Part shown: piece by piece, positions 44,676 through 53,361 of the stretch
Layout of the letters: each line of letters opens with the position of its first letter
Position numbering within the stretch: position 1 is the stretch's first letter
NCBI GenBank assembly: GCA_934122115.1
Contig: CAKOVU010000005.1
Span: 15,349-79,348, forward strand
DNA length: 64,000 nucleotides
Source of the DNA: UMGS1901 sp934122115
GTDB taxonomy: Bacteria; Bacillota; Clostridia; TANB77; CAG-508
Reading direction: 5' to 3'
Translations under genes and position numbers: made by a program
Notes under the pieces: model-generated
Seen by the model: only the letters and a program-made list of their open reading frames with translations
Database searches by the model: none
What the model was told of the DNA's origin: nothing

Positions 44676-45237
44676 CTATAATTTCTTTATCTTTTGTGCT
44701 CAATTCTTTTTTGTTTACGTATCCTTTAGTATAGAAATCTTTATAATACATTATCAAAGCAAATATTGTTAAAGCTAAAGCAATGTAGTATATATAAATA
44801 TCAAAATGATATGTAATATTGAAGTAATTTATAATTAATGAGCAAACTATTGCTATATAAAATATCACAGTTGCTAGCTTTCCATACCATCTGCTAGATA
44901 CTACTAGCTTTTTTCCATATAGGAAAGAAGCTCCAGCTATCATTATAGTTTCTTTTACAAATACTGCAATTAAAAACCAATAAGGTATTATATTTATAAA
45001 TGTTAAAGCTATTAAAGTTGCAATTTGTGTAGCTTTATCTGCAAGTGGGTCAATTAATTTTCCAAAATTGGTAATGCAATTAAACTTTCTTGCAATAAAA
45101 CCATCTAATACATCTGTTAAACCAGATAAAGTTAAAAATATAAATGCTAATAAATAGTTTTGGTTTAATATTGAAGTGAATATGAATGGTATAAGTATAA
45201 ATCTACATATAGTTAATATATTTGGTACGTGTTTCAT
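44668..45237 (-). CDS. pgsA: CDP-alcohol phosphatidyltransferase (PgsA-like)
   Basis: 189 residues with about five or six membrane segments. The CDP-alcohol phosphotransferase motif DG-x2-AR-x8-G-x3-D-x3-D is visible in DVLDGFIARKFN and FGKLIDPLADK. Size and sequence favour phosphatidylglycerophosphate synthase, the first committed step to phosphatidylglycerol and cardiolipin; a cardiolipin synthase of the same fold is the alternative. The ATG at 45247-45249 overlaps the GGAGG serving the ATG at 45235-45237, so the shorter form is chosen. It lies 23 bp downstream of the clp gene. Confidence 0.85.
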   Translation of the reverse strand: MKHVPNILTICRFILIPFIFTSILNQNYLLAFIFLTLSGLTDVLDGFIARKFNCITNFGKLIDPLADKATQIATLIALTFINIIPYWFLIAVFVKETIMIAGASFLYGKKLVVSSRWYGKLATVIFYIAIVCSLIINYFNITYHFDIYIYYIALALTIFALIMYYKDFYTKGYVNKKELSTKDKEIIEK

Positions 45238-45260
45238 TTTTTCCTCCATGTGACTAATGA

Positions 45261-47570
45261 TTAGTCAACTTTAAAAATCAATTTTGGGTTATTTTTATCT
45301 AATTCTACAAAAACTTTTTGTCCATATTGTAATTCTGATCTTAATAGCATATCTGCTAATTCATCTTCAATATAGTGTTGTATAGCTCTTCTTAAAGGTC
45401 TAGCTCCATATTTTAAATCTGTTCCTTTTTCTAATAGATACTTTTTAGCTTCCTCAGATACAACTAATTGAATATTTTTATCATTTAGTACCGTTTGAGT
45501 ATCAGAAAGCATTAAGCTAACTATCTGTAATAATTGTTCGTTTGTTAATGGGTTAAACGCTACTATTTCATCAATTCTATTTAAGAATTCTGGTCTGAAT
45601 ATGTCTTTTAAAGCGTCAAGCATTTTGTTTTTTGAAGCTTCAGAATTACCGAAACCAATTGAATTTGTATTTAAAGTAGAACCTGCATTAGATGTCATTA
45701 TTATTATAGTATTTTCAAAGTTTACTACATTTCCCTGTGAATCTGTAAGCCTTCCATCATCAAGAACTTGTAATAATATATTGAATATATCTGGATGAGC
45801 TTTTTCTATTTCGTCGAAAAGTAGGATAGAATAAGGATTTCTCTTTACTTTTTCTGTTAATTGACCAGCATCATCGTAACCAACATATCCTGGAGGTGCA
45901 CCGATTAATTTTGCTGTAGAGTGACTTTCCATATATTCAGACATATCGAAGCGGATGATTGAGTTTTCATTTCCAAACATTTCAAATGCTAGTGCTTTTG
46001 AAAGCTCTGTTTTTCCGACACCTGTAGGACCAACGAATATAAATGAAGGTGGTCTTTTAGTGCTTTGAAGCCCAACTCTATTTCTTCTAATTGCCCTAGC
46101 TACTGCTGATACAGCTTCATCCTGACCAATTATTCTTTTATGAAGATTACTTTCTAGGTTTATTAGCTTTTGAGTTTCTGCTTCTGTTATTTTATTAACT
46201 GGTATTTTGGTCCAGCTTTCGACAACATTTGCAATATCTTGTACAGTTAAAACACTTGGTTTCATTTCTTTCTTAATTTTGTCTATTTGTTCCAATAAAG
46301 AACATTCTTGGCTTTTTAGCTCTGCTGCTTTTTGATAATCTTCTGTTGAATCGGCTTGTGCAGCTTCTTCTTTCTGCTCTTGAACATCTTTTAATTTATT
46401 ATTCAATACTTCTAAATCATACAATTTTTTATCACTTAGATTTATTTTTGAACAAGCCTCATCAAGGATATCAATAGCTTTATCTGGTAAAAATCTATCA
46501 TGAATATATTTTTCAGACATATATACTATTTTTTCAATTATATCATTATATATAATTACATGATGGTAGTCTTCATAATATTTCTTTATACCTTTTAAGA
46601 TTAAAATAGAATCTTCAACAGTTGGCTCTTCTACTTTAATTGGCTGGAATCTTCTTTCTAAAGCTGAATCTTTTTCTATGTATTTTCTGTATTCCTTTAA
46701 AGTAGTAGTTCCGATTAATTGAATTTCACCATTTGAAAGAGATGGTTTTAAAATGTTGGCTGCATTCATAGAATGCTCTGCATCGCCTGCTCCAATTATA
46801 TTGTGTATCTCATCAATTACTAAAATTATATTGCCGGCACTTTTACATTCATCTATCAAAGCTTTCATTCTAGCTTCAAATTGACCTCTAAACTGAGTTC
46901 CTGCAATCATAGCTGTCATATCTAGTAAATATACTTCTTTGTTTAATAATTTAGCTGGTACATTGCCATTTGCAATTCTTATTGCTAGACCTTGTGCAAT
47001 AGCTGTTTTACCAACTCCAGGTTCACCAATTAAGCAAGGATTATTTTTAGAACGCCTATTTAAAATTTGTATCATTCTTTCAATTTCTTTATCTCTGCCG
47101 ATTACTAAATCAAGTTGATTATTCTTAGCTTTGTAAGTTAAATTGGTTCCGTAAGTATCTAAAAAATTTCTCTTTTTATTCTTAGATTTACTTTTTTCTT
47201 TTACTTTTTGTGTATTATTTGAAGTATTAGTATTATCGGAACCGCCAAGGTTAAATATTCCAGAGAAAATTGACCCCAAAGGAATTCCATCTGGAGAATC
47301 AATTTCAGAACTTTCATTTATAACATTATTAAGTGCTTCATCTTCATCAATATTTCCAGATAGATTAGAAAATAAGTTTTCTAATTGAGCAGTCATATTT
47401 GAGATATCTTTATCAGATAAATTAGCTTGTTTTGCTAAAGAATCTATTGGATTTACTCCCATTTTTGAAGCACAACTATAGCAAAGCCCTTGCAATTCAG
47501 ACTTATTATCTTGCCCTTGTTTATTTATAAAAATTACTGCAGTATTTTTCTTACATACTGAACATAACAT
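45261..47570 (-). CDS. clpE: Clp ATPase with N-terminal zinc finger (ClpE-like)
   Basis: 769 residues. This is a two-domain AAA+ unfoldase that would work with ClpP. The N-terminus has a CxxC...CxxC zinc finger (C3, C6, C30, C33), the mark of ClpE, and lacks the ClpC repeat domain. AAA1 has Walker A GEPGVGKT (about residue 185); a UVR-like segment (EDYQKAAELKSQE) lies between the AAA modules; AAA2 has GPTGVGKTE (about residue 515). AGGAG precedes the ATG. Its promoter is at 47612-47640. No ctsR or mcsB lies next to it, so regulation is not visible. Confidence 0.88.
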   Translation of the reverse strand: MLCSVCKKNTAVIFINKQGQDNKSELQGLCYSCASKMGVNPIDSLAKQANLSDKDISNMTAQLENLFSNLSGNIDEDEALNNVINESSEIDSPDGIPLGSIFSGIFNLGGSDNTNTSNNTQKVKEKSKSKNKKRNFLDTYGTNLTYKAKNNQLDLVIGRDKEIERMIQILNRRSKNNPCLIGEPGVGKTAIAQGLAIRIANGNVPAKLLNKEVYLLDMTAMIAGTQFRGQFEARMKALIDECKSAGNIILVIDEIHNIIGAGDAEHSMNAANILKPSLSNGEIQLIGTTTLKEYRKYIEKDSALERRFQPIKVEEPTVEDSILILKGIKKYYEDYHHVIIYNDIIEKIVYMSEKYIHDRFLPDKAIDILDEACSKINLSDKKLYDLEVLNNKLKDVQEQKEEAAQADSTEDYQKAAELKSQECSLLEQIDKIKKEMKPSVLTVQDIANVVESWTKIPVNKITEAETQKLINLESNLHKRIIGQDEAVSAVARAIRRNRVGLQSTKRPPSFIFVGPTGVGKTELSKALAFEMFGNENSIIRFDMSEYMESHSTAKLIGAPPGYVGYDDAGQLTEKVKRNPYSILLFDEIEKAHPDIFNILLQVLDDGRLTDSQGNVVNFENTIIIMTSNAGSTLNTNSIGFGNSEASKNKMLDALKDIFRPEFLNRIDEIVAFNPLTNEQLLQIVSLMLSDTQTVLNDKNIQLVVSEEAKKYLLEKGTDLKYGARPLRRAIQHYIEDELADMLLRSELQYGQKVFVELDKNNPKLIFKVD

Positions 47571-47611
47571 AAATTTCTTACTCCTAACTTTTTGTATAAA
47601 ATTACTTTTAT

Positions 47612-47640
47612 ATTCTACTATAAAATAGATAAATAGTCAA
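47612..47640 (-). promoter_or_regulatory. Promoter of clpE
   Basis: On the minus strand: TTGACT (47635-47640), 17-bp spacer, TAGAAT (47612-47617), about 40 bp before the clpE start. Confidence 0.75.
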
Positions 47641-47817
47641 TGAGGGGAGTTTGATACATTGGCTCCTGTAAGAATTGATATATTTGGCTTTAATGAGAGA
47701 ATAAGTGAAAGAAATTATAAAGATGTAAAAATTTAATTGAGGATAAAAATTTGAATAAAATTGTAAATTTGCAGAATTATAATAAAATAATAAATAATGA
47801 AATAATACTTGCAATGA

Positions 47818-47870
47818 ATAAAACGAATTGTTATAATAAAAGCAAAATAAAAAATAACATAACGTTTTAT
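47818..47870. other. Long hairpin beside the left inverted repeat
   Basis: ATAAAACG (47818-47825) pairs with CGTTTTAT (47863-47870), and the inner TTGTTAT pairs with ATAACA. It may act as a transcription barrier between the inverted-repeat segment and clpE. Confidence 0.45.
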
Positions 47871-47877
47871 TATTTCC

Positions 47878-48082
47878 TTAAGTTATATACTTAACGAAGC
47901 TATATATCGAAAATTATATTACTAAAGTCCTTATATTTCAAGCAAAAATCGAAAAAGTAATTTTTTCATTTTTACTTAATGAAAACACTTTTGAAAAAGT
48001 GCTAAATCTTTGGAAGTTAGTTGTTTCAAAAGCTAGGACAATATTTTTTTAGAAAATTTACTTCGTTAAGTATATAACTTAA
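47878..48082. repeat. 22-bp perfect inverted repeat pair flanking 161 bp (candidate invertible switch)
   Basis: The left arm 47878-47899 (TTAAGTTATATACTTAACGAAG) has its exact reverse complement at 48061-48082. Each arm is itself dyadic (TTAAGT...ACTTAA), as expected for a recombinase core site, and the asymmetric CGAAG end faces inward in both. Outside, both sides carry a TTTTATTATT-type stretch, so the homology may be longer. The enclosed 161 bp contain a leftward promoter. Size and layout resemble the invertible switches of Clostridioides difficile. No recombinase gene is in the window. Confidence 0.6.
47913..47941 (-). promoter_or_regulatory. Promoter inside the inverted-repeat segment, pointing left
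   Basis: On the minus strand: TTGAAA (47936-47941), 17-bp spacer, TATAAT (47913-47918). The start would be about 7 bp inside the left arm. In this orientation it reads away from the variable protein gene; inversion would place it about 80 bp upstream of that gene's ATG, reading into it. I found no comparably good rightward promoter in the segment. Confidence 0.6.
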
Positions 48083-48141
48083 AGAAAAGTGGAATAATAA
48101 AATAAATCCTAGAAACAAAGGAGAAAGAAAGGAGAAAATAT

Positions 48142-49434
48142 ATGGAAAAAGAAAAAAATAAAAAGTATGAGGGAGGTATAACATTAGTTGCTTTAGTAGT
48201 AACAATAGTCATATTATTAATTCTAGCAGGAGTAAGTTTGAATCTAGTAATAGGCAATGAAGGAATTTTAAAAAGAAGTAAAGAAGCAGCAGACAAATAT
48301 GGAAAACAAGCAGAAAATGAGCAACAAGTATTAAATAATGTAGAAAACTGGATGGATGAACAATTTGGCGGAATGCAGAAAGTAGCAGTAAATACAAAAG
48401 CCACAAAAAATGGAACGATAAACGGTAAAGAACCAAATATAAATAATCCAATAATACCAAAAGGCTATACACCAATAAACGCAGGAAGTGCAACATGGGG
48501 AGATGGAAACAGTAGCCCAGCCCAAAGTTCAGTAGACAATGGATTGGTAATAAAAGATGATAATAATAATGAATGGGTGTGGATTCCAGTGGAAGCAAGT
48601 ACATTATCAAGCATGTACGTAACTTCAAATGATGGAATAACAATATCAGGAGACGTTGGAGTAACAACAAAAATGTATACAAAAACAACAACGATAGGAA
48701 GAACTGGAGATATATACACTATATCAAGAGGTATACCCAATACAACAGATTATAGAGAGCCAGATTTAGTAGTGGGAAGTGATAGTACAAGTTACGATAA
48801 AAATGAGTCTTACTATAAAACGATATTAGGATATGATACTCCAAAAGCAATGGCAGAAGAATTTACAAATGATTATGCCAATATGATAGCAAGTATTCAA
48901 AAATATGGAGGATTTTATATAGGAAGGTATGAGCTTTCAAATGATGGTGTACAAAAGGGAAAAGCAACACTAACAAATACAAATTGGTACAATTTATATA
49001 AGAAATGCGCAACATTAAATGCAAGTGATAAAGTAGAAAGTAAAATGATATGGGGAATACAGTGGGATTTAGTATGTGATTTCATTTCTAAAAAAGGAGA
49101 GCAAAAAAGTATAACAAATTCTACAACATGGGGAAATCATAGCAATAGCACCGGAAATGCAGCTGTAATGGACGGAATAACCCAAAAATACGGAAGTAAA
49201 CAAGTAACAGGATATAGTGAATATTGGAAAGCAAATAATATATACGATCTAGCTGGCAATTGCTATGAATGGACCCGAGAAGCGAACAGTACCGACGACC
49301 GTGCTTACAGAGGAGGCGGTTATAACTTCGATGGCTCGAGCAATCCAGCCTCTAGCCGTTACATCAGCAATGCGGACAGCAGCTACAGCAGCATACGGTT
49401 CTCGTCCCACTTTAATAATAAAGTAGCATTCTAG
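48142..49434 (+). CDS. Prepilin-like protein with FGE/C-type-lectin domain; putative DGR target
   Basis: 430 residues. The N-terminus is type IV prepilin-like: a charged leader, GG at residues 11-12, then ITLVALVVTIVILLILAGV as the membrane helix; the usual Glu+5 is absent. The remainder resembles a formylglycine-generating-enzyme (SUMF1) domain: GGFYIGRYE, WGIQWDLVCDFI, NIYDLAGNCYEWT, RGGGY, NPASSRY, IRF. The last ~50 codons are rich in AAC, AGC, GAC and TAC, unlike the A/T-ending codons elsewhere, and sit where DGR variable regions lie. Two ribosome sites (GGAG) precede the ATG. It is probably surface-displayed and ligand-binding. Enzymatic FGE activity is unlikely. Confidence 0.75.
   Translation: MEKEKNKKYEGGITLVALVVTIVILLILAGVSLNLVIGNEGILKRSKEAADKYGKQAENEQQVLNNVENWMDEQFGGMQKVAVNTKATKNGTINGKEPNINNPIIPKGYTPINAGSATWGDGNSSPAQSSVDNGLVIKDDNNNEWVWIPVEASTLSSMYVTSNDGITISGDVGVTTKMYTKTTTIGRTGDIYTISRGIPNTTDYREPDLVVGSDSTSYDKNESYYKTILGYDTPKAMAEEFTNDYANMIASIQKYGGFYIGRYELSNDGVQKGKATLTNTNWYNLYKKCATLNASDKVESKMIWGIQWDLVCDFISKKGEQKSITNSTTWGNHSNSTGNAAVMDGITQKYGSKQVTGYSEYWKANNIYDLAGNCYEWTREANSTDDRAYRGGGYNFDGSSNPASSRYISNADSSYSSIRFSSHFNNKVAF
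49273..49425 (+). other. Putative DGR variable region
   Basis: The codons from the Trp-Thr-Arg-Glu-Ala block to the C-terminal Asn-Asn-Lys-Val are mostly NNC: acc, aac, gac, gac, tac, aac, ttc, ggc, agc, tac, atc, agc, gac, agc, agc, tac, agc, agc, ttc, tcc, cac. In DGRs, template AAC codons become NNC-type codons by adenine-specific mutagenesis, placed in the ligand-binding face of a C-type-lectin fold. The frame RGGGY...NPASSR...IRF matches that fold. No template repeat or reverse transcriptase is in the window. Confidence 0.6.
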
Positions 49435-49488
49435 TAGATTGTAAATTACAGCACATGAAATTACAAATATAGCATGTAAATAAAAATC

Positions 49489-49543
49489 AAGACCTTTAAG
49501 ATCTCATATGAAGAGTAATATCATATGACCTTGAAGGTCTTTC
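49489..49543 (+). terminator. Long hairpin downstream of the variable protein gene
   Basis: AAGACCTTTAAG pairs with CTTGAAGGTCTT, and the inner TCATATG pairs with CATATGA. It is followed by TTCTT. It probably acts as the terminator; the distance (54 bp after the stop) is longer than that of the DGR-associated hairpins known from Bordetella phage. Confidence 0.6.
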
Positions 49544-49649
49544 TTGAGAAAAATATTAGAAAGAATACTAATACAAGTGTATGCTATAACATTGAATTTT
49601 AAATTTTATCATGTTATAATTACAAAGAAAATGAATTTAGGAGTAGAAA

Positions 49650-50489
49650 ATGAAAGCAAGAAAATTAATATATATATCAATCTCGGTTATTTGTGCAGCT
49701 TGCATAATTATAGGAATATTTACACAAGTAAAAAAATCATTCAAACCAAGGAATGTAATTAATACAGAAAATATAATACAAACAGAAGAGAAAACAAATA
49801 CATTAAAAACGGCTGAGGATATAAAAAAAGAATTTAATGATATATTTGATAATAAATTTCATATAGATAATTATGATTCAAGCAGTATAAATAAAATTGA
49901 TAGCACAAAAGAAATTGTGTATACATTTTTTGAATTGCAAGAAACGAAAGAAAATTATGATATAAATATTGCGTTGCCAATGATAAATATAGCAGATAAT
50001 GTGGCAAGTGATTTTAATACAAATACCCAAAATGTTTTTGCAAATAAAGCAAATGAAATATTTGAAAATGCTAAGGAAAATACAGTTTATACTATAGAAT
50101 ACACAGGCTATATAAATGGAGATATAATGTCTGTAATAATAAAATCAACTCTGAAAGAAGCTTCAAATGCACAAAGAACAATTGTACAAACATACAATTA
50201 TAATTTGAAAACAGGTAAAGAAGCAACAATAGAAGATGCAATAGAACAAAGAGGAACCACAAAGGATGATGTAAGTAAAAAAATAAACAATCAAATAAAT
50301 CAAGCAATAAAAGAAGCAAATGATATCCAAGTTTCTGGCTACGAAGTTTTTGCAAGAGACATAAATGATGAAAGATATAAAGTAGAAAATACAGATACTT
50401 TCTATATGGGTGAAGATGGAACTTTGTACATTATATACGCATATGGTAATAACGAATTTACATCTGAAATGGATATTATTGTAATATAA
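49650..50489 (+). CDS. Membrane-anchored DUF3298/PdaC-like protein
   Basis: 279 residues. An N-terminal membrane helix (about residues 7-28) precedes an extracytoplasmic region. The C-terminal half (YNYNLKTGKEATIEDAIEQRG, then DTFYMGEDGTLYIIYAYG) resembles the DUF3298 domain found in RsiV-type anti-sigma factors and PdaC deacetylases; no deacetylase domain is present here. The role is unknown, perhaps ligand or lysozyme sensing. TTAGGAG precedes the ATG. topB starts 10 bp after the stop. Confidence 0.65.
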   Translation: MKARKLIYISISVICAACIIIGIFTQVKKSFKPRNVINTENIIQTEEKTNTLKTAEDIKKEFNDIFDNKFHIDNYDSSSINKIDSTKEIVYTFFELQETKENYDINIALPMINIADNVASDFNTNTQNVFANKANEIFENAKENTVYTIEYTGYINGDIMSVIIKSTLKEASNAQRTIVQTYNYNLKTGKEATIEDAIEQRGTTKDDVSKKINNQINQAIKEANDIQVSGYEVFARDINDERYKVENTDTFYMGEDGTLYIIYAYGNNEFTSEMDIIVI

Positions 50490-50499
50490 GAGGAGAATT

Positions 50500-52446
50500 A
50501 TGCCAAAGAAAATATTAATAACAGAGAAACCATCTGTAGCAATGGAATTCGCAAAAGTATTAAATGCAAATGGAACAAGAAGAGATGGATATATAGAGGC
50601 AGAAAATTGGATTATAACATGGTGCGTTGGTCATTTAGTAACAATGAGTTATCCAGAAAAGTATGATGAGAAATTAAAATTCTGGAGATTGGATACATTG
50701 CCTTTTATACCAAAAGAATACAAATATGAAGTTATTGCTAATGTAGAAAAGCAATTTAATGTGATAAAAGGATTATTACAAAGAGAAGATGTAGACCAAA
50801 TTTATGTGGCTACCGACTCGGGAAGAGAAGGAGAATACATATATAGATTAGTGGAGGCTAAGATAGGAGTCTCGGGAAAAGAAAGAAAAAGAGTGTGGAT
50901 TGATTCACAAACTGAAGAAGAAATAAAAAGAGGAATTAAAGAGGCTAAATCGCTAGAAGAGTACGATAGCTTATCAGATAGTGCGTATTTAAGAGCAAAA
51001 GAAGATTATTTAATAGGAATTAATTTTTCGAGGTTGTTATCAATAATATATGGTAAAAGAGTGGCTAAAGATTTAGGAGAAGATAAAATAACTGTTTCAG
51101 TAGGAAGGGTTATGACTTGTGTTCTAGGAATGGTTGTTTCAAGAGAAAGAGAAATCAGAAACTTTGTAAAAACGCCATATTATAAAGTTGTGGGAAATTT
51201 TAAAAATAATGATAAAAATTTTGAAGCGGAATGGAAAGTGACTTCAAACTCAAAAATGAATGAATCAATTAAATTGTATAATGAAAGTGGATTCAAAAAA
51301 GAAAACGATGCAAAAGAGTTTATATTATCATTGCAGGGAAAGAAAGCAAGTGTAAAAGAAATAAAAAAATCGAAAGTGAAAGAAAATGCACCATTGCTAT
51401 TTAATCTTGCTGAAATCCAGAATGAGTGCACTAAAAGATTCAAGATAAAGCCAGACGAGACATTGGATATTATCCAGAATTTATATGAAAAGAAATTAGT
51501 AACATATCCAAGAACTGATGCAAGAGTCATTTCAACTGCTGTTGCAAAAGTAATAAATAAAAACTTAAATGGAATTACAAAAGGATACAAGGATGAAGAA
51601 GTAGGATACTTACTGAAAAAAATGATAGATGAAAAATATTCTACTGATTTAATAAAAACTAAATATGTAAATGATAGCAAAATAACGGATCATTATGCAA
51701 TAATACCAACTGGGCAAGGATATGAAAATTACGAAAAATTGCCAGAGCTTCAAAAGCAAGTTTATAAAATTATAGTAAAAAGATTTTTAGCTATTTTCTA
51801 TCCACCAGCAGAGTTTAGCAAAGTTTCTGTAGTGGTAAGAGTAGAAAATGATAAAAACGAAGAAGAGTTTAGCACTTCTGGAAAAATATGTACAAAGCAA
51901 GGATATTTAGAAGTATTAAAACCTGCAAAAGAAAATAAGTTATTAACAAATGACGAACAAAATGTGGAAAACAGCAATGGCTTAGAGATATTGAATGAAT
52001 TGAAAAGAGGACAAGAACTAGAAGTTGAAAATTATTCAATAAAAGAAGCACAAACAAATCCACCTACCAGATATAATTCTGGTTCAATAATTCTAGCTAT
52101 GGAGAATGCCGGAAAATTGATAGAAGATGAGGAACTTAGAGAGCAAATAAAAGGGGCTGGAATAGGAACAAGTGCAACAAGAGGAGAAATAATAAAAAAG
52201 CTAGAAAAGATTCAGTATATACAAATTAACAACAAAACCCAAATAGTTACACCTACAGAAAAGGGAGAAGCAATATATGATGTAGTAAATAATTCTATGC
52301 CAGATATGCTAAACCCTAAATTAACTGCAAGCTGGGAAAAGGGCTTAGATATGGTTGCTAAAAAAGAAATAAAATCTGATGAATTTATGAAAAAATTAGA
52401 AACTTATATAAACTCTAAATTTAATAAATTAGTAATAAAATATTAA
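50500..52446 (+). CDS. topB: DNA topoisomerase III
   Basis: 648 residues, a type IA topoisomerase that decatenates and relaxes DNA. The TOPRIM domain (ITEKPSVA; TDSGREGEYIYR) and the catalytic Tyr336 in TYPRTDAR are present, with the C-terminal region GIGTSATRGEIIKKL. TopB-type enzymes also occur on conjugative elements, but this one sits among chromosomal genes. AGAGGAG precedes the ATG. A patatin gene follows 23 bp later. Confidence 0.93.
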   Translation: MPKKILITEKPSVAMEFAKVLNANGTRRDGYIEAENWIITWCVGHLVTMSYPEKYDEKLKFWRLDTLPFIPKEYKYEVIANVEKQFNVIKGLLQREDVDQIYVATDSGREGEYIYRLVEAKIGVSGKERKRVWIDSQTEEEIKRGIKEAKSLEEYDSLSDSAYLRAKEDYLIGINFSRLLSIIYGKRVAKDLGEDKITVSVGRVMTCVLGMVVSREREIRNFVKTPYYKVVGNFKNNDKNFEAEWKVTSNSKMNESIKLYNESGFKKENDAKEFILSLQGKKASVKEIKKSKVKENAPLLFNLAEIQNECTKRFKIKPDETLDIIQNLYEKKLVTYPRTDARVISTAVAKVINKNLNGITKGYKDEEVGYLLKKMIDEKYSTDLIKTKYVNDSKITDHYAIIPTGQGYENYEKLPELQKQVYKIIVKRFLAIFYPPAEFSKVSVVVRVENDKNEEEFSTSGKICTKQGYLEVLKPAKENKLLTNDEQNVENSNGLEILNELKRGQELEVENYSIKEAQTNPPTRYNSGSIILAMENAGKLIEDEELREQIKGAGIGTSATRGEIIKKLEKIQYIQINNKTQIVTPTEKGEAIYDVVNNSMPDMLNPKLTASWEKGLDMVAKKEIKSDEFMKKLETYINSKFNKLVIKY

Positions 52447-52469
52447 GATTGTGTTGTGAGGAGGAAAAT

Positions 52470-53309
52470 ATGAAGATAGGATTAGCATTAGCAGGTGGAG
52501 GAGTAAAAGGAGCAGGACATATAGGAGTAATTAAAGCTTTAGAAGAAAATGGAATAGAAATTGAATACATTGGTGGAACAAGTATCGGGAGCATAGTTGC
52601 AGCTTTGTATGCAATGGGATATTCTACAGATGAAATGTTAAAATTGTTTAAATATTTTGCGAAAGATATTATGAAAGTTAGCCCAAAGTATTATTGGTCA
52701 AATGTAAAAAGCAAAAAGAATCTTATTGGAGAAGGAATTGTATCTGGTGAAAATATAGAGCTTGCAATTAATGAATGTGCTACTTTAAAGCATATGAAAA
52801 AAATTACCGATTTAAAAATGCCAGTAGTAATGCCCACAGTTGATATTAAAAACAATAGAAAATACGTTTTTACTAATCATGCATTCGATGATAATTTCAG
52901 CAGTGAAAGCTATATTAATGATGTATCAATAGGTAAAGCGGTTCGTGCAAGTGCTAGCTACCCAGGAATGTTTGCTCCAACAATAATTGGTGAGCATAAA
53001 TTTGTGGATGGTGGAATTATAGATAATTTACCTACTCATGAAGTAAGAAAACTAGGAGCAGAAAAAGTTTTGTCTGTAAGGTTTAGCTCAGAAAACACAA
53101 CAGACCCTAAAAGTCTAATAGAAGTGGTAGTAAAATCAATTGATTTATTATTTGATCAGAGAACTGCATATGAAGTACAGAGTAGTGATTATGCCTTAAC
53201 ATTGGATTTAGCAGAGGCTAGTGTGTTTAATATAAAGAAAATTGATTATTGCTATGAGCAGGGATATATTGCAGCAATAACTAATATAGACAAAATTAAG
53301 AAGATGTGA
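52470..53309 (+). CDS. Patatin-like phospholipase (RssA/YchK type)
   Basis: 279 residues, soluble. The oxyanion loop GGGVKGAGHIG, nucleophile S38 in GGTSIGS and the catalytic Asp in FVDGGIIDN form the Ser-Asp dyad of patatin-like lipid acyl hydrolases. GAGGAGG sets the start at 52470; the ATG at 52449 lies only 3 bp after the topB stop and lacks a ribosome site. The substrate is unknown. Confidence 0.9.
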   Translation: MKIGLALAGGGVKGAGHIGVIKALEENGIEIEYIGGTSIGSIVAALYAMGYSTDEMLKLFKYFAKDIMKVSPKYYWSNVKSKKNLIGEGIVSGENIELAINECATLKHMKKITDLKMPVVMPTVDIKNNRKYVFTNHAFDDNFSSESYINDVSIGKAVRASASYPGMFAPTIIGEHKFVDGGIIDNLPTHEVRKLGAEKVLSVRFSSENTTDPKSLIEVVVKSIDLLFDQRTAYEVQSSDYALTLDLAEASVFNIKKIDYCYEQGYIAAITNIDKIKKM

Positions 53310-53361
53310 TAGAATACGGTTATCCTAAAACATAAAAAATTAATTATGGGAGGAAAGCATT

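Larger units (their letters stand above)
47571..48141. other. 571-bp intergenic region between clpE and the variable protein gene
   Basis: It holds the clpE promoter, a very short TTG-started ORF of 25 codons (47659-47736; see rejected items), a long hairpin at 47818-47870, and a 22-bp inverted repeat pair flanking 161 bp with an inner leftward promoter. The tandem ribosome sites of the downstream gene end it. Confidence 0.7.

Noticed and set aside
47659..47736. 25-codon ORF with TTG start and GGGGAG upstream, facing right between clpE and the inverted repeat
   Set aside because: The ribosome site and spacing are good, but the ORF is very short, no family is recognised and it overlaps no conserved feature. 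It may be a remnant of a lost gene; there is not enough support to call it.
47608..47814. 68-codon minus-strand ORF upstream of clpE
   Set aside because: It overlaps the clpE promoter, has no ribosome site and has the Phe/Ile/Tyr-rich composition of AT-rich non-coding DNA.
47878..48082. MITE or IS remnant as explanation for the inverted repeats
   Set aside because: Possible, since both outer flanks share a TTTTATTATT-like stretch, but no target-site duplication is evident and the outward-reading promoter next to one arm fits a switch better. Not excluded.
49435..49649. DGR template repeat or reverse transcriptase next to the variable gene
   Set aside because: The downstream 215 bp contain only a terminator-like hairpin, and no reverse-transcriptase motif (YxDD) gene lies in the window.
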